From assembly GCF_009720525.1 (NCBI RefSeq), contig NZ_CP043930.1, positions 6,150,001-6,214,000 of the forward strand: DNA of 64,000 nucleotides, given 5' to 3'. Under the pieces are notes generated by a model that was not told where the DNA came from, made no database searches, and saw only the letters and a program-made list of their open reading frames with translations. Source of the stretch: Gimesia benthica. GTDB lineage: Bacteria > Planctomycetota > Planctomycetia > Planctomycetales > Planctomycetaceae. Position numbers and translations under genes: made by a program. Positions 47,367 through 55,814 of this stretch are shown one piece after another; positions within the stretch are counted from its first letter, which is position 1; each line of letters begins with the position of its first letter.

Positions 47367-48620
47367 TTATGCTACGGGTAAGGTTTTCATGACCAGCTCG
47401 GCGATGAGCATGTAAACCGGGATTCCGATGGTGACGTTGTAAGTGAAGGTCAGACCGAGCGAAGCTGCCAGGGGCAGTGTCGGGCTGGCTTCGGGGATGG
47501 CCAGTCTCTGGACCGCGGGTACGGCGATGTATGAGGCTGCGGCACAGAGGACTGAGAACAGAGCGTAGGTTCCCAGGTCAAAGGGCTGTCCCAGAGCCAT
47601 GCTGTAACCGTGTGCCACGAGAATGCCGAACAACGCAAACAGGTTGGGGCAGAGCAGTGCGAACATGATGAACCGCCAGCCGGCTGTTTTCAGGTCTTTC
47701 AAGCGACGACAGGCCGTAATACCCATTTCCAGCAGGAACAGACAGAGCATTCCGTGGAAGATATTCACAAACAGGGTGTCGTCCAGGCTGGTGACTGCTT
47801 TGCCCTGCAGGCGTCCGAGAAAGCCGATGATAATCCCGCCAAACAGGAGGTAGAGGCCCGGGTTCAGGAAGACCTCGTGCAGGAGTTCTTTGCTGAAGAT
47901 CGGTTTTTTCTTTTCATCGACTTCCACTTCCAGCTGAGCAGCCAGTTCGCGATGGGTTTCCGTTTTCGCAGCGACGGCGGTCTGAGTGTGCGTTGTTCCA
48001 GAGGACTGATAGCTGACTGGTTCCCCTTCGCTGTCGAGAGTCGCTTCTTCTCCGCCGGTGCCTTCCAGGACCGGGGCGGGATGCGGTGGCTGATAGTCTG
48101 CTTCGTGAGGCATGTTTCCGTGCGCGTCCATCCCTTTCTGTCGCAGGCGCGATACGAGATAGAGGGCTACCAGACAGCCGGGAATTTCCATGACAGCCAG
48201 CATCACAGGCATGTAAGCCGCATAGGCGATCTGTGCTGCGGTTATGACACCCAGGCAGGTTACGAAGGTACCGGCTGAGTCGGATCCGTAGAAGCCGGCC
48301 ACGGTGGCGGCGTCGATCTGACGCAGTTTGGTGGTTCGTTGCAGAATGATATAGGCGAAGATCCCGATCATGAGATTCGCGAAAAAGCCGATGACCATGA
48401 ATCCGAGTGCCTGACCGAATTCGGAGATCGAGAGGGACGCCAGTTCTTCACCGCCGTGCCAGCCAATGGCGATCAGCAGGTAGAGGGTCAGACCCTGATA
48501 GACGGCTTTGGGAAACTCAAAGGGAACTTTGAGGATAGGAATCAGAAAGCCCATGTAAAAGAAAAGCAGCAGCGGTTTGAAGAGGTTATGCAGGAAATTG
48601 TCCAGAAAGGCCTCTAACAT
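47367..48620 (-). CDS. SbtA-like sodium-dependent bicarbonate transporter
   Basis: A 417-residue membrane protein of the SbtA/DUF897 family: about ten helices in two halves (LLLFFYMGFLIPILK..., YGSDSAGTFVTCLGVITAAQIAYAAYMP, GTYALFSVLCAAASYIAVPAVQRL), separated by an exceptionally long hydrophilic loop (about 165-245). In cyanobacteria SbtA imports bicarbonate with Na+. AAGGAA is before the ATG. It forms a two-gene operon with the PII-like gene. Its role in a heterotroph may be to feed anaplerotic carboxylases. Confidence 0.88.
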   Translation of the reverse strand: MLEAFLDNFLHNLFKPLLLFFYMGFLIPILKVPFEFPKAVYQGLTLYLLIAIGWHGGEELASLSISEFGQALGFMVIGFFANLMIGIFAYIILQRTTKLRQIDAATVAGFYGSDSAGTFVTCLGVITAAQIAYAAYMPVMLAVMEIPGCLVALYLVSRLRQKGMDAHGNMPHEADYQPPHPAPVLEGTGGEEATLDSEGEPVSYQSSGTTHTQTAVAAKTETHRELAAQLEVEVDEKKKPIFSKELLHEVFLNPGLYLLFGGIIIGFLGRLQGKAVTSLDDTLFVNIFHGMLCLFLLEMGITACRRLKDLKTAGWRFIMFALLCPNLFALFGILVAHGYSMALGQPFDLGTYALFSVLCAAASYIAVPAVQRLAIPEASPTLPLAASLGLTFTYNVTIGIPVYMLIAELVMKTLPVA

Positions 48621-49090
48621 GGTTGTATGTTCCTTGGGGGGCGGGTTTGGTCGGCGTCAGTGCCGCCTGGGGGCGCGTTTGTTTGCACGTTGACTGACCA
48701 ACGTGGCGAGTATGACTGGGGGAGATGCAATCAGTGTGCCGCAGAGGCAAAATAAACGGGGCTGGCACGTAAGGAGAGGGGTTTTGCCGGTTTTCTGCCT
48801 GAGATACAGATCCAGTTATCTGGAATAAATTTTGTCAGGGAGAGGATGGAACCAGATTTTGCAGCAGGGGCGTGCAAAGACTTGCAGGGTGCGTGCAGCA
48901 TCTTGCGTGTGATCTGCAGGCAAAAGTGCTGATATTCATCACTTGCTTCACAGAAAAGAAGCCAAGCTGAGTGGATTCCGGTACACCTCACAGGGCAGAA
49001 ATCGGTATCTTTTTATGCATGGTCGTTGTATCATCAGGGCACTCAATGGAGTGTGGGTTTCATTATTCCTGGTTTCCCGGAACAGGCAGC
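48621..49090. other. Intergenic region between divergent sbtA-like and DUF1501 genes
   Basis: 470 bases between divergent genes, so two promoters are expected. It holds TGCAA-AGAC-TTGCA at 48873-48886 and further TGCA-rich bases. No gene is supported; the short frames lack a ribosome site. Confidence 0.4.
48873..48886. promoter_or_regulatory. Operator-like palindrome TGCAA-N4-TTGCA
   Basis: TGCAAAGACTTGCA is an inverted repeat with a 4-base centre. The same pattern occurs at 59432-59445, and downstream bases are also alike (GCAGGGT..TGCAGcATCTT). It is about 205 bases before the DUF1501 gene start and 253 bases from the sbtA-like start. Possibly a regulator-binding site. Confidence 0.35.
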
Positions 49091-50437
49091 ATGCTGAAAA
49101 TTGAAGGCCGTGCCACGAAATTCTGTGATCAAATCTCCCGCCGCTCTTTCCTACAGATCGGCGGGCTGGCGATGGGGGGCTTATCGCTGCCTCAATTGCT
49201 GCAGGCTGAGCAGCAGAATCCGCAGCGTCAGTCTCATAAAGCGGTGATCATGATCTTCCTGAATGGGGGACCGCCGCACCAGGATATGTTTGACCTGAAG
49301 CCCGATGCGCCAGCCGAGATTCGCGGTGAGTTTCAACCGATTGCGACCAATGTTCCCGGCATTGAAATCAGCGAGTTGATGCCTCGCGTCGCGGGGATGA
49401 TGGACAAGTTCTCGATCATTCGATCGCTCGTGGGTTCCGAAGGCCGGCACGATTCCTTCCAATGCTGCACCGGGCATCAGTTCCGGGATCCCAAACCGCA
49501 GGGGGGCTGGCCGTCCATGGGGTCGGCACTCTCCAAACTGCAGGGGGCCGTTGATCCTTCCGTGCCCCCTTATATTGATCTGTCGCAGAAGATGGCACAC
49601 GATCCTTATAACATCAAGGGGCCGGGCTTCCTGGGAATGGCCCATTCACCATTTCGCCCTGATGGCGAAGTGATGAGCAACATGACGCTGAATGCGATAT
49701 CCACGGTCCGTCTGCACGAGCGGACCAGGCTGCTGGAAGAACTCGATACGTACCGGCGGAAGGTCGATCAGAAGCTGGCCGCCGAGACCAGCGATAACTT
49801 TACCGAACAGGCATTGGGAGTGTTGACTTCCTCCCGGCTGGTGGAAGCGCTGGACCTGGAGAAAGTCGATCCGCAAGTCCGGGCCCGGTATGGAATCGAC
49901 GATCCGAAAGTGCTGGGCTTTGATCCCAAAATGGGCTACCAGGCGCTGATGTCCCGGTTCCTGCAGGCGCGGCGTGCTGTAGAAGCAGGGGCCCGGATGG
50001 TGACCTGCAGTTTCGCTGACTTCGATTACCACAGCGATAACTTCGGCAGAGGCCGCAAAGTGATTCCGTTACTGGATCAGGGCGTGGCGGCGCTGGTCGA
50101 AGATCTGCACGAACGCGGGCTGGATCAGGACGTGACGGTCATCGTGTGGGGCGAGTTTGGACGGACTCCCAAGATCAATGACAAAGCCGGTCGCGATCAT
50201 TGGTCGCGCGTGCATGCGGGGTTGCTGGCGGGGGGCGGAATGCCAGCCGGGCAGGTGATCGGCTCGACGGATAAATGGGCCGAAGCAGCGGTCGACCGTC
50301 CCGTGCATATGCAGGAGGTCTTCGCGACGCTGTATCACAACCTGGGCATCGATCCTGCCACGACCACCATCCCGGACAACAATGGCCGTCCACAATATCT
50401 GCTGGAACGCCAGGCACCGATTCGGGAACTGATCTGA
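49091..50437 (+). CDS. DUF1501 protein, Tat-exported
   Basis: A 448-residue DUF1501 protein with Tat signal CDQISRRSFLQIGGLAMGGLSLPQL. Core: IFLNGGPPHQDMFDLKPDAP, DVTVIVWGEFGRTPKIND and GRDHWSRVHAGLLAGGG. ATG 49091 is chosen over an upstream ATG (48971), whose extra 40 residues would precede the Tat signal. Single gene with no neighbour c-cytochrome; exact function unknown. It is about 30% similar in layout to the one at 45249. Confidence 0.9.
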   Translation: MLKIEGRATKFCDQISRRSFLQIGGLAMGGLSLPQLLQAEQQNPQRQSHKAVIMIFLNGGPPHQDMFDLKPDAPAEIRGEFQPIATNVPGIEISELMPRVAGMMDKFSIIRSLVGSEGRHDSFQCCTGHQFRDPKPQGGWPSMGSALSKLQGAVDPSVPPYIDLSQKMAHDPYNIKGPGFLGMAHSPFRPDGEVMSNMTLNAISTVRLHERTRLLEELDTYRRKVDQKLAAETSDNFTEQALGVLTSSRLVEALDLEKVDPQVRARYGIDDPKVLGFDPKMGYQALMSRFLQARRAVEAGARMVTCSFADFDYHSDNFGRGRKVIPLLDQGVAALVEDLHERGLDQDVTVIVWGEFGRTPKINDKAGRDHWSRVHAGLLAGGGMPAGQVIGSTDKWAEAAVDRPVHMQEVFATLYHNLGIDPATTTIPDNNGRPQYLLERQAPIRELI

Positions 50438-50504
50438 CCGCGGCTGGCTTTTGTTGCCTGCCTGCATGCGGTTTGGGATCACTCCACTTAAGAAGAGGTG
50501 CGGA

Positions 50505-51236
50505 ATGGATGTCCGTTACATTGTAATCTCTGTCTCATTATTATTTGGTTCTTGTCTTTCCGGTTGTCACCGTGGATTATCGACCAGCAATTCCCCTCCA
50601 GCTGAGGAGCTACCACAGTTCTCAGATGAGTCTGATCTACCAGCTTATTTATTCAATAAGCCCATGATCGCCGTTTTTCAAACTCGATTTTCACCATATC
50701 ATAACGATCTGTTTCAGCCCGAAATTACCTTTGCAGTCTGGGATAACGGAACGTTTTTACTCAAGGAAAATCGAAACTATGTAACGGGAACGCTGTCTGT
50801 TCAATCTTTGTCAGATGTAAATAACATCATGAACAATAAAAAATATTATTCATGTTTAACTAAATCGCTTTATGTATATCCGCATTCAGATCTTTACTGC
50901 TCAATATTATCTACAGGAAACAAAGATTATTCGACCTATTCCTCTTTCAGGCTGACCGGTGCAGACGATCTCGATGACGTGAGCGGTTTTGAAATATGGG
51001 AAAGTGACAATAGGAGTTTTGAATATGTCCGTAAAACTAACGACACCATCAAGGCGCATTTGGAGAAGAGTACAGCCTCTGGGGGGGTCTCTCTGTCTGA
51101 AGGAAATGTAATGCAGATTGTCTCAAAGTGGGGTTATGGACCACCGTATCTCTCCAAGGAAGAGATTAAGGAGATGACCCAAGGGGATAACGGACCACCG
51201 TATATCACCAACGATAACAGCAGCAAGACGGATTAG
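50505..51236 (+). CDS. Hypothetical lipoprotein
   Basis: A 243-residue exported lipoprotein: helix YIVISVSLLFGSC and lipobox LSGC (Cys21), then a mixed region with no recognised domain. A short internal repeat GPPYLSKEE / GPPYITNDN closes the sequence. ATG 50505 follows GAGGTG. Base composition is A+T-richer than neighbours, and codon use is less G+C-biased, consistent with recent acquisition. No function assigned. Confidence 0.65.
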   Translation: MDVRYIVISVSLLFGSCLSGCHRGLSTSNSPPAEELPQFSDESDLPAYLFNKPMIAVFQTRFSPYHNDLFQPEITFAVWDNGTFLLKENRNYVTGTLSVQSLSDVNNIMNNKKYYSCLTKSLYVYPHSDLYCSILSTGNKDYSTYSSFRLTGADDLDDVSGFEIWESDNRSFEYVRKTNDTIKAHLEKSTASGGVSLSEGNVMQIVSKWGYGPPYLSKEEIKEMTQGDNGPPYITNDNSSKTD

Positions 51237-51308
51237 AACCTGACTGTGGTGGTACAGTAGCTCCTTTGAGGGCATCAGCAGGCGGATGCCTAAAAACAGG
51301 CAAGAGTC

Positions 51309-51755
51309 ATGACAGAATCAGTTCGTTCACAAGTGACACCCATCATCGTGTGGGGCGCAGTTGCCTTTCTTGTCATTAATGCCTTCTCATGGAATCCAGG
51401 CTGGGGTGGACGGAGGGACCGTGAGCCCGGATGGGAACTCGAACGGTATTTTGGATGGCCTGCCTGTTACTACTGCGATCTCTGGCGTTCAGATCGCCCA
51501 GACGAGATCGACCATCCTGCGTATTTTCCGCTCATCCCCTTCAGTCGGCAGATGGGTTTTGTGTACCACAGCTTCTCATTTACGGCACTCGCATTAAATC
51601 TGCTGCTGGTGGTCTGTGGCATCGTGAGCATCATTCTTTGGATCCTGTCAAAGCACGACACCGGGAAGCCGTGGATGGGGCCAGCGGGAATTGCCTTGGC
51701 TATCCTGGGGATTTTCATTGTGATGTCCGGCAACGAATTCAGTACCTACCTTTGA
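51309..51755 (+). CDS. Small membrane protein of unknown function
   Basis: A 148-residue protein with three predicted helices (VTPIIVWGAVAFLVINAFSW; ALALNLLLVVCGIVSIILWIL; AGIALAILGIFIVMSG) and a Trp-rich extracellular loop around 45-60 (GWPACYYCDLWRSDRPDEID). No family recognised. It follows the lipoprotein gene by 72 bases on the same strand and shares its A+T-rich character; the two may be one transcript. Confidence 0.6.
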   Translation: MTESVRSQVTPIIVWGAVAFLVINAFSWNPGWGGRRDREPGWELERYFGWPACYYCDLWRSDRPDEIDHPAYFPLIPFSRQMGFVYHSFSFTALALNLLLVVCGIVSIILWILSKHDTGKPWMGPAGIALAILGIFIVMSGNEFSTYL

Positions 51756-51962
51756 TTTGGCAGCGTGAAGAACAAAGGGATCGAGGCTCTTAAAGAAGAG
51801 TCCTGCCCTCTTTCAGATTCTCTTTACTTGAGGTCTCACACTTCGTTTTCTACGCTCACGTTGATATCTCGTGCGCTATTGTACTATGCTTAGGCAGGTA
51901 CAGACTTAACATCGGCTGTTTGAGTCTATCTACAATTCTTCCAGGTTCTCAAAAAATCAGAG

Positions 51963-53093
51963 ATGAAAACGATTAAGTTGCCATTGAAGTCTGCACAGCG
52001 TTTGATGGTGGCTAGTCAGAAGCTGACAGGACCAGCTTTGGATCCCGTGGAAATCATTGAGCATCTGGGGTACGTCCAGATTGATACCATCTCTGTCGTC
52101 GAACGTGCCCATCATCATGTGTTTTGGAGTCGAAATCAAAAATACAGTCCGGTTAACCTGGACCAGCTCATTGAATCACGAGACGCATTTGAGTACTGGA
52201 GTCATGCTGCCTCTTACCTGCCTATGAAAGACTACCGGTATTCTCTACCACTGAAACGAGAGTTTCAGAAACGCGAGACGTCCTGGTATCCCAAAGACCT
52301 GAAAATGATGAAACAGGTTTTAACCAGGATACGCAAAGAAGGTCCACTTCGATCAAAAGACTTTGAGATGACAAAGCAGGGGAAATCGGGATGGTGGGAC
52401 TGGAAACCAGCCAAGAAAGCGTTAGAGCGACTTTTTCTAGAAGGCAAGCTGGAAATCACTCGCCGTGAGGGATTCCAGAAAGTATACGATCTCCCGGAGA
52501 ATGTGATTCCTGGTACTGTTGACACCACACTACCGTGCGAAACCGACTTTGCTCGATACCTGATTCAACGAACGCTTCAGCATCATGGCTTGGCAACTGT
52601 AAGCGAAATTGCCTACATGCGCAAGTCTCGAACCAAAACAAGTGTCTTGACAACCCTCGACCAAATGGTAGCTGATGACGAAATTTCTCAAGTCGCTATT
52701 GAAGGAGTTGAACAGACTTATTATGCCCTCAAGCAATCACTGGAGAGCATTCCCGGGGTCAGCCAGAAAATACACATCCTGTCACCGTTTGATAATTTGG
52801 TCATTCAAAGAGATAAACTGATTACCTTATTCGATTTTGACTATAAAATTGAATGCTATGTTCCGGCGACAAAAAGAAAGTATGGGTATTTTTCACTGCC
52901 TGTCCTACAGGGCAGCCGATTTGTCGCCCGCATCGATTGCAAAGCAGATCGAACCAATCAACGGCTGATGATTCACTCGATTCACTACGAAAAAAAAGTG
53001 GATCAGAATTTAGTACAGAAAAAAATGGAATCAAAATTGTCAGCTTTCGCCAAATTCAATGGCTGTCACGCGGTGGAGTACAACAGGAAGTGA
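51963..53093 (+). CDS. YcaQ/AlkX-family DNA glycosylase-like winged-helix protein
   Basis: A 376-residue protein of the HTH_42 / crosslink-repair DNA glycosylase YcaQ family. N-terminus LMVASQKLTGPALDPVEIIEHLGYVQIDTISVVERAHHHVFWSR is typical, with the QIDTISVVERAHH catalytic QxD-like motif at 36-48 (Gln-x-Asp). YcaQ removes bulky and crosslinked bases. It is cytoplasmic. The gene is in the A+T-rich patch; its stop is followed by a copy of the 77-bp inverted repeat. Family match is fairly strong. Confidence 0.85.
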   Translation: MKTIKLPLKSAQRLMVASQKLTGPALDPVEIIEHLGYVQIDTISVVERAHHHVFWSRNQKYSPVNLDQLIESRDAFEYWSHAASYLPMKDYRYSLPLKREFQKRETSWYPKDLKMMKQVLTRIRKEGPLRSKDFEMTKQGKSGWWDWKPAKKALERLFLEGKLEITRREGFQKVYDLPENVIPGTVDTTLPCETDFARYLIQRTLQHHGLATVSEIAYMRKSRTKTSVLTTLDQMVADDEISQVAIEGVEQTYYALKQSLESIPGVSQKIHILSPFDNLVIQRDKLITLFDFDYKIECYVPATKRKYGYFSLPVLQGSRFVARIDCKADRTNQRLMIHSIHYEKKVDQNLVQKKMESKLSAFAKFNGCHAVEYNRK

Positions 53094-53150
53094 GATCCAG
53101 GCAACAAAAAGAGACCTGGTCCATTATTGTTTTTTCTACTCTGTTTTTTG

Positions 53151-53228
53151 TGAGCGGAATGGCGCTAGCCACCGGTGTTGTTCTTCGACGCCAACCTTGA
53201 TTACCGGCGGCTAGCGCCTTGCCGCTCA
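53151..53228. repeat. 77-bp inverted repeat, copy A
   Basis: TGAGCGGAATGGCGCTAGCC... forms the left arm (27 bases); the right arm TACCGGCGGCTAGCGCC... is its near reverse complement around a 24-base centre. The following GGGGAAGCGTCTGACCGG is shared with copy B. Located between YcaQ-like and three-repeat membrane protein genes. Other copies are at 55989, 58537 and 58853. Confidence 0.85.
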
Positions 53229-53351
53229 CGGGGAAGCGTCTGACCGGAGCTGACTCCCTGCGTCTCATCATGACGGTATATTGGCCAGTTAATTGATCAA
53301 TCCAAAGGATTAATAAAGGAGGCAGGTCTCATCATTAGGAGCGGCGTACAG

Positions 53352-54167
53352 ATGATTTTGAGTCTCGTCAAAACCAGACGTTTCAGCGTGATCTGGATAT
53401 TGTGTGCCCTGATCACTTTGTATGTCCTGGAAGTAAGAGGGGCTCTCTTTGGGGTTGCTAAAGGGTCGTTCGGTGATGATGGTACTCGCCTGAGCCTGTT
53501 CTGGCATGTCAGTGCAGCGTGTTTAATGGGATTTGTGCTTGCACTTGTTACGCTGCTGGCGATCGAAACCAAACGTTTTCGCGTGGTTTGGCTAATGTGT
53601 TCAATGATCGCTTTTTACACTCTGTTGTTTTCCTACCTGATTACTGCTTCGTTTCCATCGGAGTATAAAACTGAAGATGGCAGATCGGTAATCGGGAGTG
53701 ACAGTTACATATTGGGTAACTGGTATGAATTGGAAATCAGGCGTGTTTTCTATGGGGATACTCCCGTGTTTATCGCCCCTGATAATACTCTCCTGATCCT
53801 GTTCTGGCATGTTATTGCAGCGTGTTTAGTTGGCCTTGTTTTCGCACCTGTTACGCTGATGGTCATCAAAACCAGACGTTTTCGCGCGGTTTGGCTATTG
53901 TGTTCATTGATCACTTTTTGCATTCTGTGGTTTTCATACCACCTTTATAATTCGTTTCCTGTCGCCTGCTTTGTTGCTTGCTCATTGGGTAACTGGTATG
54001 AATTGGAAATCAGGCGGGTTCTCTTTGGGGAGACTCCCGTGTTGATCTTCTCTGACAATACTCTCCTGACCCTGTTCTGGCATGTCAGTGCATCGTGTTT
54101 GATTGGCCTTGTGCTCGCACTTGTTTCGCTGATGGTAATCAAACCTGGTGACGAAGAAAAAGAGTAG
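53352..54167 (+). CDS. Membrane protein made of three internal repeats
   Basis: A 271-residue integral membrane protein. The sequence KTRRFxxxWxLCxLITF...LFWHVxAACLxGLVxAxVTLM occurs three times (about 7-72, 74-172, 173-264), so two tandem duplications built the gene. The second and third units share LGNWYELEIRRVxxGxTPV and, at the DNA level, a 33-base perfect match (53711-53743 and 53984-54016, 273 bases apart). No family recognised; each unit gives about two helices. AGGAG precedes the ATG. Confidence 0.7.
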   Translation: MILSLVKTRRFSVIWILCALITLYVLEVRGALFGVAKGSFGDDGTRLSLFWHVSAACLMGFVLALVTLLAIETKRFRVVWLMCSMIAFYTLLFSYLITASFPSEYKTEDGRSVIGSDSYILGNWYELEIRRVFYGDTPVFIAPDNTLLILFWHVIAACLVGLVFAPVTLMVIKTRRFRAVWLLCSLITFCILWFSYHLYNSFPVACFVACSLGNWYELEIRRVLFGETPVLIFSDNTLLTLFWHVSASCLIGLVLALVSLMVIKPGDEEKE

Positions 54168-54255
54168 CTACAGAGGTTGTTGATAATATGAGCAGAAGAA
54201 GGTGATAGAACTAAAAATGAATTTAGAAGAAGAGCGGATTTACAATGTAAATGGA

Positions 54256-54276
54256 TTTAAGGTTCCTGACACCTTT
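54256..54276 (+). repeat. Short repeat GGTTCCTGACACC, copy 1
   Basis: AAGGTTCCTGACACCTTT in an A+T-rich setting, 53 bases before the 170-aa gene. Identical core at 54883-54900 and 55374-55388, and inverted at 55349-55365. Confidence 0.7.
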
Positions 54277-54328
54277 GACTTCTCTTAGTGGCGAATTGTA
54301 GATCGCATAGTTTTAGGATGTACGCCGA

Positions 54329-54841
54329 ATGGGACTCTACCTTGATTGCATTCTAGTGGCTCAGGATGACACTGAAGAGAGCAATTCAACGCTGGTAACT
54401 GAATTCTTCTCCGGGGTTGTGGTCATTGCGACCGACATGGAGTTTGACGAATGCTGGGAGCTGGTTGAAGAACATCCCAATCTACTCGGCGTGGCCTCCG
54501 ACGACTTGGTGAGTTGCTTTTGCGGTTCTGTATTGCAAGCAGAAGTTGGAACTGCGTTTGGGAACTGGTTAACGACAAGGCGTGTATCACAGCCAGCAAT
54601 CGAGTTCACAGTGGTTGAAAACACTGGATATGGGGCGTTTTCAGTATTTGAACATGGTGTTAAGATCAGAGAGTGGGACTCGGATGGCGAGAATGTACTG
54701 GGAGAGTTATTGCCGGAAGAACAGGAGTATGAATCCCAACCGGTGTCTCGAACTTTATCAGTCGCGTCCCGCGTCCTCGGTTGTTCATTTCTTCGATATA
54801 GATGGGAGAATCTGCGATTTAATGTTTGGAAAATCGATTGA
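54329..54841 (+). CDS. Hypothetical protein, 170 aa
   Basis: A soluble, acidic protein with Cys-rich segments (SCFCGSVLQAE; RVLGCSF) and no signal or membrane segment. No family recognised. It is bracketed by copies of the GGTTCCTGACACC repeat at 54256 and 54880, in the orphan-gene patch, which suggests movement as a unit. The ATG has AGGA 13 bases upstream. Confidence 0.6.
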   Translation: MGLYLDCILVAQDDTEESNSTLVTEFFSGVVVIATDMEFDECWELVEEHPNLLGVASDDLVSCFCGSVLQAEVGTAFGNWLTTRRVSQPAIEFTVVENTGYGAFSVFEHGVKIREWDSDGENVLGELLPEEQEYESQPVSRTLSVASRVLGCSFLRYRWENLRFNVWKID

Positions 54842-54879
54842 AGAAGAAGTCGGACAATAAAGGATGCAGGGACTAAATA

Positions 54880-54900
54880 TTTAAGGTTCCTGACACCTTT
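54880..54900 (+). repeat. Short repeat GGTTCCTGACACC, copy 2
   Basis: AAGGTTCCTGACACCTTT, preceded by AAATATTT as in copy 3. It separates the 170-aa gene from the convergent DUF3349-like gene. Confidence 0.7.
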
Positions 54901-54934
54901 TTCTTCCTACTTGCGTTTTGTCCATTCAATAACG

Positions 54935-55228
54935 TCATTCTTCATTAAGCCATTCTTCGAATCCATATTGTTTCAGGTGTTCGCGTATTTCTCCAACTCG
55001 ATATGAGCCAGCTAAGTCATCCATAGTCGAACGATCTATGAGCGGAAGCATAACAACGGGGTCGCATCCGAGTAATTCACCCAAAACCAAAGCCGTTGTC
55101 CTGATGCTCATTTCTCCATCATCTTGGAGTATCCGACAAAGCGGAACGATGTCACTTTCGTCGACTCCGTTAGGAAATCCTCTTTGTAAAAGCTCCAGTG
55201 TTGAGCGGAGCTCATTTGGAATGGTCAT
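54935..55228 (-). CDS. Small DUF3349-like protein
   Basis: A 97-residue helical protein, RSTLELLQRGFPNGVDESDIVPLCRILQ then a C-terminal helix pair, resembling actinobacterial DUF3349 (LLxxGYPxGVPxxDYxPLLALL). AGAGGT precedes the ATG. Function unknown. It sits between repeat copies 2 and 3. Confidence 0.6.
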   Translation of the reverse strand: MTIPNELRSTLELLQRGFPNGVDESDIVPLCRILQDDGEMSIRTTALVLGELLGCDPVVMLPLIDRSTMDDLAGSYRVGEIREHLKQYGFEEWLNEE

Positions 55229-55348
55229 ACTATACCTCTACCATTTCTATGGCCCTGGCGAAACATAGGGCGCAAACCACTGACGGTTGATAGATTGGCC
55301 GATTTTATTAAAAAAAGTTTTCAAGAATGTCTTGTCTGTGGATTGAGT

Positions 55349-55389
55349 AAAAGGTGTCAGGAACCAAATATTTAAGGTTCCTGACATCT
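55349..55389. repeat. Short repeat GGTTCCTGACACC, inverted plus direct pair (copy 3)
   Basis: AAAAGGTGTCAGGAACC (55349-55365, reverse) is followed after AAATATTTA by AAGGTTCCTGACATC (55374-55388), so the two copies face each other. This is a 14-bp stem with a loop of about 8. It separates the DUF3349-like gene from the next, frameshifted, gene. Confidence 0.75.
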
Positions 55390-55390
55390 G

Positions 55391-55814
55391 CTACATCCCA
55401 ATCTTCGGATCACGTATGATGTGACACTCTACGTCTGCGGGGATAGTGGCCAGCAGCTCTGCGATTGCGGAATCTGAAACATCGGTGCCGGTCACGTCGA
55501 TTTCGTCTACCGCGAGACCATGCAGCTGTTTGAGGCCCTGGTCCGTGATGTTCGTATTTCTGAGATAGACACCTGAGTACGGCTGAACCTTCCGCACACA
55601 TTTGAGATCACTGTCCGTAGCCGGTGTTTCGTTGAGATTGACGATTTCGTAGAGGGTTGACCCCCAGGCGGTGTCGGAACGAACCCCTCCCCCCCAGTTT
55701 CTCGATGCGCGAAACTGCAGAATTCGTTGTATCCAGGTGATAGATGATGAAACCGCCGCCCACGACGATGAGGCAGCCCATCATACACTCATAAATTACT
55801 TTGAGCTGTTTCAT
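55391..55814 (-). pseudogene. Small LRR-like membrane-anchored protein, frameshifted at a G-run
   Basis: Start ATG 55814 gives KQLKVIYECMMGCLIVVGGGFIIYHL (one membrane helix) and reads to IEKLGG. At C7 (plus 55689-55695; G7 on the coding strand) the frame is lost. With six Gs instead, the protein continues GVRSDTAWGSTLYEIVNLNETPATDSDLK into QPYSGVYLRNTNITDQGLKQLHGLAVDEIDVTGTDVSD, a leucine-rich-repeat-like segment, and stops at 55391. The full product would be about 140 residues. Either a real 1-base insertion or a sequencing error. Confidence 0.65.

Noticed and set aside
48621-48660. Possible sigma-54 site (GC-N10-CC) before the sbtA-like gene
   Set aside because: The -24 (AGGCGGC) and -12 (ACGC) halves are far from consensus; spacing alone is not enough. 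A second candidate there had spacing 11.
53094-53200. Frames encoding SGMALATG-like peptides at repeats A to D
   Set aside because: They are translations of the 77-bp repeat; the same peptide appears in several places because the repeat is copied, not because of a gene family.
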